Assembly: GCA_029010715.1 (NCBI GenBank)
Contig: JAQXKZ010000034.1
Coordinates: 1-61,463 of the forward strand
Length of the DNA: 61,463 bases
Reading direction: 5' to 3'
Origin: Clostridiales bacterium
Lineage (GTDB): Bacteria > Bacillota > Clostridia > Oscillospirales > Oscillospiraceae
The position numbers and the translations under genes were made by a program. This document shows, one piece after another, positions 42,636 through 48,544 of the stretch (position 1 is its first letter; every line of letters begins with the position of its first letter). The notes under the pieces are model-generated. The model was given only the letters and a program-made list of their open reading frames with translations, did not search any database and was not told where the DNA came from.

Positions 42636-44000
42636 ATGGCGTTTGAGAGCTTATCCGAAAAACTGAATGCGGCTTTCAAAAAGCTGCGCGGCAAGGGCCG
42701 GCTTTCAGCCTCCGACGTCAAGGAGACAATGCGCGAGGTGCGCATGGCGCTGCTCGAGGCGGACGTCAGCTACAAGGTCGTCAAGGACTTTGTAAAGAAT
42801 GTCACCGAGAAGGCTACCGGAGCGGACGTGCTGGAGGCGCTGTCCCCGGCGCAGATGATCGTCAAGATCGTCGATCAGGAGCTGTGCCGGCTTATGGGCG
42901 GGGAAAACCAGAAGCTGAACATTTCCTCAAAGCTGCCGAGCGTCGTGATGCTCGTCGGCCTGCAGGGCGCGGGCAAGACCACCAACGGCGCAAAGCTCGC
43001 CGCATACATGAAAAAGCAGGGCAAGCGCCCGCTCCTCGTCGCCTGCGACATTTACCGTCCGGCCGCGATAAAGCAGCTGGAGACCGTCGGGGCGCAGACA
43101 GGTATTCCCGTTTTCCAGATGGGGCAGACAAACCCCGTTGACATAGCCCGAGCGGCAACAGAGCACGCAAGAAAACACGGCAACGACATCGTCTTTCTCG
43201 ATACCGCCGGTCGTCTGCACATAGACGAGGCGCTGATGGACGAGCTGAAGAACATCAAGGCGGAGACAGAGCCGGCGGAGATACTGCTGGTGGTCGACGC
43301 AATGACCGGTCAGGACGCGGTAAACGCGGCCTCCGCCTTTGACGAGGCGCTCGGCATCACCGGCGTGATGCTCTCCAAGCTCGACGGCGACGCGAGAGGC
43401 GGCGCGGCACTGTCCATAAGGGCGGCCACAGGTAAGCCGATCAAGTTCATCGGCACCGGCGAGAAGCTCGACATGATCGAGCCCTTCCACCCCGACCGCA
43501 TGGCCTCGCGTATACTCGGCATGGGCGACATGCTCACCCTGATCGAAAAGGCCGAGCAGAGCTTTGACCAGAAAAAGGCGCTTGAAACCGCCGAAAAGCT
43601 TAAAAACAACCGCTTTACCCTGAGCGACTATCTCGACCAGATGGGTCAGCTCAAAAGTATGGGCGATCTGGACAGCATCATGGGCATGATCCCGGGCATG
43701 GACGCCAAGGCGCTCAAGGGCGCAAAGATCGACGAGAGGTCGATGGCGCGGCAGGAGGCCATAATACTGTCGATGACTCAGGCGGAACGCGATAATCCCG
43801 CCATTCTCAATTCCAGCCGCAAAAAGCGCATCGCCGCCGGCAGCGGGACCTCCGTTGTGGATGTGAACCGGCTGCTCAAGCAGTTCGACGCGATGCAGCA
43901 GCTCACCCGTCAGTTCTCGGGCAAGAACATGAAGAAGCTCCAGAAGAAGATGGGCATGATGGGCGGCATGGGCGGAGGCTTTCCCGGCCTCGGCTTCTGA
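42636..44000 (+). CDS. ffh: Signal recognition particle GTPase Ffh
   Basis: A 454-residue cytoplasmic GTPase that, with SRP RNA, delivers membrane proteins to FtsY and SecYEG. N domain 1-85; G domain with G1 VGLQGAGKTTNGAKLA, the D-T-A-G-R box in VFLDTAGRLHIDEALMDE, and T-K/S-K-L-D motif GVMLSKLDGDARGG; and a Met-rich M domain (MGMIPGMDAKALKGAKID, then MKKLQKKMGMMGGMGGG) that binds signal sequences. Length is standard. It is translated behind ylxM. The 234 bases after it (44001-44234) show no gene. Confidence 0.97.
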   Translation: MAFESLSEKLNAAFKKLRGKGRLSASDVKETMREVRMALLEADVSYKVVKDFVKNVTEKATGADVLEALSPAQMIVKIVDQELCRLMGGENQKLNISSKLPSVVMLVGLQGAGKTTNGAKLAAYMKKQGKRPLLVACDIYRPAAIKQLETVGAQTGIPVFQMGQTNPVDIARAATEHARKHGNDIVFLDTAGRLHIDEALMDELKNIKAETEPAEILLVVDAMTGQDAVNAASAFDEALGITGVMLSKLDGDARGGAALSIRAATGKPIKFIGTGEKLDMIEPFHPDRMASRILGMGDMLTLIEKAEQSFDQKKALETAEKLKNNRFTLSDYLDQMGQLKSMGDLDSIMGMIPGMDAKALKGAKIDERSMARQEAIILSMTQAERDNPAILNSSRKKRIAAGSGTSVVDVNRLLKQFDAMQQLTRQFSGKNMKKLQKKMGMMGGMGGGFPGLGF

Positions 44001-44234
44001 AATCCCGGCACACAATCTGACTGCAGGCGCGAGAGCGTTTGTAATATAGGGCAACACCGCAAGGTCCGACTTCGGCATGTGCCGATGATCTGAACGCCGG
44101 CACCGCCGCTTTTGCTGAAATACCCGGATGTTCCGGAAAAAGCGCCGCCGGTACACGGATCCTCCCTGCACCCGCTTCTGACGGATTACGCGAGGCTGCC
44201 GCAGAAAAGAGATTAAACATGGAGGTGAATATAC

Positions 44235-44471
44235 ATGGTTAAAATCAGACTTCGCAGAATGGGCGCCAAGAAGGCACCCTACTACCGCATCGTCGTTGCT
44301 GATTCCCGCTGCCCGCGTGACGGCCGCTTCATAGAGGAGCTTGGCACTTACGATCCCATGGCAGAGAGCGGGAAGATCAAGGTCGATATGGAGCGCGCAA
44401 AGTACTGGATCGCTAACGGCGCACAGCCCACCGATACCGTCCGCGGTCTGCTCAAGAAGATTGAGGCCTGA
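44235..44471 (+). CDS. rpsP: Ribosomal protein bS16
   Basis: A 78-residue 30S ribosomal subunit protein. It starts [20 protein letters not shown] and continues [20 protein letters not shown], both typical of S16. The start follows ATGGAGGTG at 8 bases. The usual neighbour order rpsP-khpA is kept; rimM and trmD normally follow directly but here are separated by an exporter gene and non-coding DNA. Confidence 0.98.
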   Translation: MVKIRLRRMGAKKAPYYRIVVADSRCPRDGRFIEELGTYDPMAESGKIKVDMERAKYWIANGAQPTDTVRGLLKKIEA

Positions 44472-44489
44472 TAAAGGAGTTCCTACCGC

Positions 44490-44720
44490 ATGAAAGAGCT
44501 TTTGACCTATATTGTGCAGAGTCTGGTCGACAATCCCGACCAGGTTTCTGTGACCGAGCGCAAAGCCGACGGCGAGACGGTCTACGAGGTTCGCGTCGCC
44601 GACGGGGATATGGGCAAGGTTATTGGCCGGCAGGGCAGGATCGTTAAACAGATCCGCATCCTTATGCGGGCCGTCGCCCAGAGAAAGGGCAAAAAAGTTT
44701 CGGTCGAGATAATGGACTGA
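44490..44720 (+). CDS. khpA: KH-domain RNA-binding protein KhpA
   Basis: A 76-residue single KH-domain protein. The RNA-binding loop is VIGRQGRIVKQIRIL (G-x-x-G as GRQG). KhpA partners with KhpB (Jag) and affects cell division and sRNA use in Firmicutes. AAAGGAG lies 12 bases before ATG 44490; it follows rpsP after 18 bases and ends at a hairpin terminator. Confidence 0.96.
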   Translation: MKELLTYIVQSLVDNPDQVSVTERKADGETVYEVRVADGDMGKVIGRQGRIVKQIRILMRAVAQRKGKKVSVEIMD

Positions 44721-44724
44721 CAAG

Positions 44725-44757
44725 AATCGCCGCAGATGCAAAGCGTCTGCGGCGATT
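44725..44757 (+). terminator. Terminator after khpA
   Basis: AATCGCCGCAGA pairs with TCTGCGGCGATT around a 9-base loop (TGCAAAGCG). The trailing CAGACTGT is not T-rich, so efficiency is uncertain. A near copy of its stem-loop recurs at 44972-44999. Confidence 0.65.
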
Positions 44758-44997
44758 CAGACTGTAAAAGAGCGTTGCTGAGCAGAGTGACGAATGAACA
44801 GCGGGGGAGCCTGAGGGGGCCGGCGGCCAGCCTCAAACCGGATAAACCGCCGCAGAAAGGCCGGATTTGCAGAGGCTATCGGGGGAAGCGGCATTTGGAA
44901 CAGCATCAAAATGCCCGGCGGATGAACCGCGGGGAAAAAGCCACCGCGGGCTTTTCTGACAAGCTGCTTCGCGGCAGATGCAAAGCGGCTGCGGCGA

Positions 44998-45027
44998 TTG
45001 ACAAACGGAGGCTGTCCGTGCTATATT
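44998..45027 (+). promoter_or_regulatory. Sigma-A promoter of the Gdx/SugE transcript
   Basis: TTGACA (44998-45003) and TATATT (45022-45027) with an 18-base spacer. The transcript would begin near 45034, giving a 5' leader of about 230 bases, long enough for a riboswitch or attenuator. Confidence 0.7.
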
Positions 45028-45059
45028 TTTCGCGTTCCCGCCGCCGGGTGGGAAGCTGA

Positions 45060-45112
45060 GCGTTTGCTTCGTATCGACAGGCCTTTGAAGATACGAACGC
45101 AGGCGCGTTTTT
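45060..45112 (+). terminator. Leader terminator upstream of Gdx/SugE gene
   Basis: The segment GCGTTTGC plus TTCGTATC pairs with GATACGAA plus GCAGGCGC with one bulged base, and runs into GTTTTTG. It lies about 25 bases after the transcription start and 150 bases before the coding start, so transcription must pass it for the exporter to be made. This is a typical place for riboswitch-controlled termination. Confidence 0.7.
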
Positions 45113-45262
45113 GTTGTGCGGGTCAAAATCCATGCATGCACGGCCGAAGCCTGAGGCAGAGGGCAAAAAGGCCGCCGCGGACTCATCGCCGCCTGTACGG
45201 ATTTTGCGCCTGCCGATCAGCCGCGCCGTGGGCGGCAAATTTCAGATCAGGAGGACAAACAC

Positions 45263-45580
45263 ATGGAATGGGTATATCTCGGGATAGCTGGGGCGATGGA
45301 GGTGCTGTGGTCGACCTTCATGAAGCTGTCCGACGGCTTCACAAAGCCGTGGCCGACGGCCATAACGGTGGCAGGACTGATACTAAGCATGGTCTTTCTC
45401 GCGAAGGCGACAAAGGTCCTGCCGATGGGCACGGCATACGGCATATGGACGGGCATCGGCGCGCTGGGCGCGGTTATAGTCGGGATCGTCGTGTTCAGGG
45501 AGCCGGCCGGCGCGGCAAGGCTCATCTTCGCGCTGCTGCTTCTGGCAGGAATAATCGGGCTGAAGCTGACCTCGGCCTGA
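45263..45580 (+). CDS. SMR-family exporter, Gdx/SugE type
   Basis: A 105-residue four-helix small multidrug resistance protein. The membrane-embedded Glu is in AGAMEVLWSTFMKLSDGF, followed by the SugE-like GTAYGIWTGIGALGAVIVGI with the W-T-G-I-G motif that marks guanidinium exporters (Gdx). It would export guanidinium or small cations in exchange for protons as a dual-topology dimer. ATG 45263 follows AGGAGG. It is a single-gene transcript inserted between khpA and rimM, with a structured leader that may be a guanidine-responsive element. Confidence 0.9.
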   Translation: MEWVYLGIAGAMEVLWSTFMKLSDGFTKPWPTAITVAGLILSMVFLAKATKVLPMGTAYGIWTGIGALGAVIVGIVVFREPAGAARLIFALLLLAGIIGLKLTSA

Positions 45581-45661
45581 GCGGCCCCGCCTTCGGACGG
45601 CGGATCCCGGCCGGGCCGACGGGCGCGGACAGAAAAACACGCGTACGGGATGATTCCCGTA

Positions 45662-45691
45662 TTGGCAAATTCCGCACGGACATGGTATAAT
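45662..45691 (+). promoter_or_regulatory. Sigma-A promoter of rimM-trmD-rsmA
   Basis: TTGGCA (45662-45667) and TATAAT (45686-45691) are 18 bases apart, about 100 bases before the rimM ATG. Confidence 0.75.
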
Positions 45692-45772
45692 AATCCGAGT
45701 TGAAGCGCAAAGCCGCGATATCGCGGTATACACGCCCGATGCGGCGGGAAAAACAGAAAACGGAGGTACGGC

Positions 45773-45796
45773 GTGCCGCAGGCGCGCCGCGTTTGA
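45773..45796 (+). CDS. Seven-codon upstream ORF before rimM
   Basis: A GTG at 45773 follows a very good ribosome site (CGGAGG at 45761-45766) and reads M-P-Q-A-R-R-V then TGA at 45794-45796. The rimM ATG is three bases later in the same frame and has no good ribosome site of its own. This suggests translation of the leader peptide delivers ribosomes to rimM by coupling. It is too short to be a functional protein on its own. Confidence 0.5.
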   Translation: MPQARRV

Positions 45797-45799
45797 GAT

Positions 45800-46288
45800 A
45801 TGGGAAAGCAGCAGTTTATTGAGGCTGGGCGCATAGTGAACACCCACGGCGTTGCGGGAGAGGTCAAGATAGAGGTATGGCTGGATTCGCCGGAGTTTTT
45901 CCGGAGTTTCAAGAGAATTTATCTCGGGGAGCGGGAACTGAAGGTGGAATCGGCAAAGACCCACAAGGGCTTCGTGATCGCAAAGCTGGAGGGCATCGGA
46001 GACATAAACGCGGCGATGACGCTCAAAGGCCGCGAGGTGACGGTGCGGCGCGAGGACGCGGCGCTGCCGCAAGGGGCTTTTTTTCTGCAGGATATCATGG
46101 GGGCGAGCGTTGTGGACGAGGGCGGAAACGAGATAGGCAAGCTCGTCGAGATCATGGAGCGCCCCGCGTCGAATATCTACGTGGTGAGGGGCGAGAAGGA
46201 GCACATGATACCGGCGGTGCCGGAATTCGTGCTGTCGACCGACGCGGAGGCCGGAATAATAACGGTACGCCTTATAGAGGGAATGTAA
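45800..46288 (+). CDS. rimM: 16S rRNA processing factor RimM
   Basis: A 162-residue factor for maturation of the 30S subunit head; it binds ribosomal protein S19. The N-terminal RimM domain has AGRIVNTHGVAGEVKIEVW and the C-terminal PRC-barrel has VVDEGGNEIGKLVEIMERPA. ATG 45800 gives the usual N terminus, but its ribosome site is poor and an upstream mini-ORF ends 3 bases before it. trmD follows after 3 bases. Confidence 0.95.
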   Translation: MGKQQFIEAGRIVNTHGVAGEVKIEVWLDSPEFFRSFKRIYLGERELKVESAKTHKGFVIAKLEGIGDINAAMTLKGREVTVRREDAALPQGAFFLQDIMGASVVDEGGNEIGKLVEIMERPASNIYVVRGEKEHMIPAVPEFVLSTDAEAGIITVRLIEGM

Positions 46289-46291
46289 GAG

Positions 46292-47584
46292 ATGCGCATA
46301 GATATAATGACACTTTTCCCGGATACGGTGAACGCAGTGCTGCATGAGAGCATCATCGGCCGCGCGGCAAAGAAGGGAATAGTTGAGATAAACTGCGTGC
46401 AGATACGCGACTATACCGACAATAAGCAGAATCAGGTAGACGACTACCCCTACGGCGGCGGCTTCGGCTGCGTGATGACGGCGCAGCCTCTGAAGGCCTG
46501 TCTCGACAGCATCATGGCAACGGCGCAGGGAATGCGCAGCAGGGTCATATACATGTCCCCGCAGGGCAAGCCCTATACGCAGGAGACGGCAAAGCGGCTG
46601 AAGCGGGACTACGACCACCTCGTGCTCGTCTGCGGACACTATGAGGGCGTGGACGAGCGCTTCATAGAGCATTGCGTGGACGAGGAGATATCCCTGGGCG
46701 ACTTCGTGCTGACGGGCGGTGAGATCGCGGCGATGGCCGTCGCGGACTCGGTATGCCGCCTTGTGCCGGGAGTGCTGGCCGACGAGCAGTGCTATACCGG
46801 CGAGAGCCACTGGGACGGACTGCTGGAGTACCCGCAGTACACCAGACCGGAGGTCTGGGAGGGCCGCGCGGTGCCGGAGATACTGCTCAACGGGGACCAC
46901 AGCAGGGTCGGACTCTGGAGAAGAAAGAAACAGCTGGAGCGGACCCGGGAGAAGCGGCCGGACATGTTCGAAAAATTCCTGCCGCAGGATGAGACGGACA
47001 AAAAACTCATGAAGGAGCTGGAGAAATCGGCCGGGCGCAAAAGGCTGACGGAACCGCTCGAATGTGTGAGGGCTACAGAGAAGGACATATCGCGCGTGAT
47101 GGAGATCGTCGGAGACGCGAAGGCGTCGCTGCGCCGGCATAAAGTGGACCAGTGGCAGGGGGAATACCCAACGGAGGCTGTTTTTGAACGGGATGTGGAG
47201 CTTGGACAGCTGTATTTACTGCGCCATGGCGGTGAAGTGGCGGCGTTCTTCGTGCTGAGCGACATGGAGGAGCCGGGCTACGCGGAGATAACGGACGGGA
47301 AGTGGTCTTCGGATCTGCCGTACTGCGTGCTGCACCGCTGCGCGGTGGCGGCGGAGTACAGGGGCAGCGGCGTGTCGGAGCGGCTTATCGCGCGCTGCGA
47401 GGAGATGACGCGCGAGCACGGGCGGCGCGCGCTGAGAACGGACACGCACAGGAAGAACAAGCCGATGCAGAAGCTGCTGCGGGACAGGAACTTCCGCTAC
47501 CGCGGCAACATTCAGATAAGCTGCGAACCCGGGCACGACACGCTCAGGTACGCGTTCGAGAAAATACTGAAGGACAGAAAATGA
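46292..47584 (+). CDS. trmD: tRNA (m1G37) methyltransferase TrmD fused to a GNAT acetyltransferase
   Basis: A 430-residue protein. Residues 1-250 are a complete TrmD, which methylates G37 of tRNAs and prevents frameshifting: start MRIDIMTLFPDTVNAVLHES, the trefoil-knot SAM site LVLVCGHYEGVDERF and EEISLGDFVLTGGEI, and the end LLNGDHSRVGLWRRKK. Residues 253-430 are a GNAT domain: start CVRATEKDISRVMEIVG, acetyl-CoA loop VAAEYRGSGVSERLIARCEE, and TDTHRKNKPMQKLLRDRNF. TrmD alone is normally 230-250 residues, so the fusion is unusual. No stop, frameshift or ribosome site was seen at the junction. The rsmA ATG overlaps the stop by 4 bases. Confidence 0.93.
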   Translation: MRIDIMTLFPDTVNAVLHESIIGRAAKKGIVEINCVQIRDYTDNKQNQVDDYPYGGGFGCVMTAQPLKACLDSIMATAQGMRSRVIYMSPQGKPYTQETAKRLKRDYDHLVLVCGHYEGVDERFIEHCVDEEISLGDFVLTGGEIAAMAVADSVCRLVPGVLADEQCYTGESHWDGLLEYPQYTRPEVWEGRAVPEILLNGDHSRVGLWRRKKQLERTREKRPDMFEKFLPQDETDKKLMKELEKSAGRKRLTEPLECVRATEKDISRVMEIVGDAKASLRRHKVDQWQGEYPTEAVFERDVELGQLYLLRHGGEVAAFFVLSDMEEPGYAEITDGKWSSDLPYCVLHRCAVAAEYRGSGVSERLIARCEEMTREHGRRALRTDTHRKNKPMQKLLRDRNFRYRGNIQISCEPGHDTLRYAFEKILKDRK

Positions 47585-48450
47585 ATCTTACGGATATAGA
47601 CTATATACACGAGCTGCTGCACCGGCACGGCTTCCGCTTTTCCAAGTCGCTGGGACAGAACTTCCTGACGGCGGCATGGGTGCCCGCGGATATCGCGGAC
47701 AGCGCCGGGCTGGATGAGCAGACAGGCGTGCTCGAGGTCGGCCCCGGCGTCGGCTGTCTGACGCGCGAGCTTTCACAGCGCGCCGGAAAGGTGGTATGCG
47801 TGGAGCTTGACAGGGCGCTCAGGCCCATACTGGCCGAGACGCTGGAGGGCTGCGGCAATGTCGAGACGGTATACGGAGACGTGCTGAAGCTGAATATACC
47901 GGAGCTCGTCAGGGAAAAGCTGCCGGGACTGCGCCCGGCCGTGTGCGCAAACCTGCCGTATAACGTGACGACCCCTCTGATCACGGCCTTCATAGAGGCG
48001 GGCTGCTTTGAGACGGTGACGGTGATGATACAGCGGGAGGTAGCCCGGCGTATCTGCGCAGGTCCCGGCAGCGCCGACTACGGAGCGTTCGGCATCTTCG
48101 TGCAGTGGTACATGGAGGCGGAAATACTGTTTGACGTGCCGCCGTCCTGCTTTATCCCGCAGCCTAAGGTCACGTCCAGCGTCATACGTCTCAGCCGCCG
48201 GGCCGGGCATCCCGTGCAGGTAAAGGACGAGAAGCTGATGTTCAGAATAATAAGGGCCGCTTTCAACCAGCGGCGCAAGACGCTGGTGAACGCGCTCAGC
48301 TCGCAGATCGGCGAAATCAGCAAAGAACAGGCGGAAGGCGTTCTGGCGAAGCTCGGATACGATACGAGAATCCGCGGAGAAGTTTTGGATGTTGGTGGAT
48401 TTGCAAAAATTGCGGACGAAATACTGGATATAATAAATAATGTTTTGTGA
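47581..48450 (+). CDS. rsmA: 16S rRNA dimethyladenosine transferase RsmA (KsgA)
   Basis: A 289-residue enzyme that dimethylates two adjacent adenosines in the 3' hairpin of 16S rRNA. The SAM-binding motif I is VLEVGPGVGCLTRELSQRAG, preceded by FSKSLGQNFLTAAWV, and the catalytic N-L-P-Y is in VCANLPYNVTTPLITAF. The C-terminal domain is complete. Start 47581 overlaps the trmD-GNAT stop (ATGA), making rimM-trmD-rsmA one coupled unit; rsmA usually lies elsewhere in Firmicutes (near rnmV). Confidence 0.96.
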   Translation: MNLTDIDYIHELLHRHGFRFSKSLGQNFLTAAWVPADIADSAGLDEQTGVLEVGPGVGCLTRELSQRAGKVVCVELDRALRPILAETLEGCGNVETVYGDVLKLNIPELVREKLPGLRPAVCANLPYNVTTPLITAFIEAGCFETVTVMIQREVARRICAGPGSADYGAFGIFVQWYMEAEILFDVPPSCFIPQPKVTSSVIRLSRRAGHPVQVKDEKLMFRIIRAAFNQRRKTLVNALSSQIGEISKEQAEGVLAKLGYDTRIRGEVLDVGGFAKIADEILDIINNVL

Positions 48451-48460
48451 GTAAAGTGCA

Positions 48461-48490
48461 TTGAAAACAGCGGCATCGCTGTGATATTCT
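48461..48490 (+). promoter_or_regulatory. Probable promoter of ppdK
   Basis: TTGAAA (48461-48466) and TATTCT (48485-48490) with an 18-base spacer lie 54 bases before the ppdK ATG. A second AT-rich run, TTGCCA...TATAAT further down, is spaced too closely to be used. Confidence 0.5.
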
Positions 48491-48544
48491 ATGGTATGTA
48501 AAAATTGCCAATCTTATAATTAATCTATAGAAAGGATAAAAAAG

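Larger units (their letters stand above)
44760..45262. other. Long intergenic and leader region before the Gdx/SugE gene
   Basis: No protein gene is supported in these 500 bases. Contents: an intergenic repeat-like word GTTGCTGAGCAGAGTGAC near 44775 (relative at 51290), a near copy of the khpA hairpin at 44972-44999, a promoter at 44998-45027, a strong leader hairpin at 45060-45112, and a GC-rich 3' part up to the ribosome site AGGAGG. Confidence 0.6.

Noticed and set aside
42927-44741. A 604-residue minus-strand frame across ffh, rpsP and khpA
   Set aside because: It covers three certain genes on the other strand and lacks any start signal.
44736-45059. A 107-residue plus-strand ORF starting in the khpA terminator
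   Set aside because: It runs through a terminator, a repeat-like word and the exporter promoter and has no ribosome site.
45034-45262. SRP RNA (4.5S) or tmRNA near ffh
   Set aside because: The conserved SRP tetraloop region and the tmRNA tag frame were not found.
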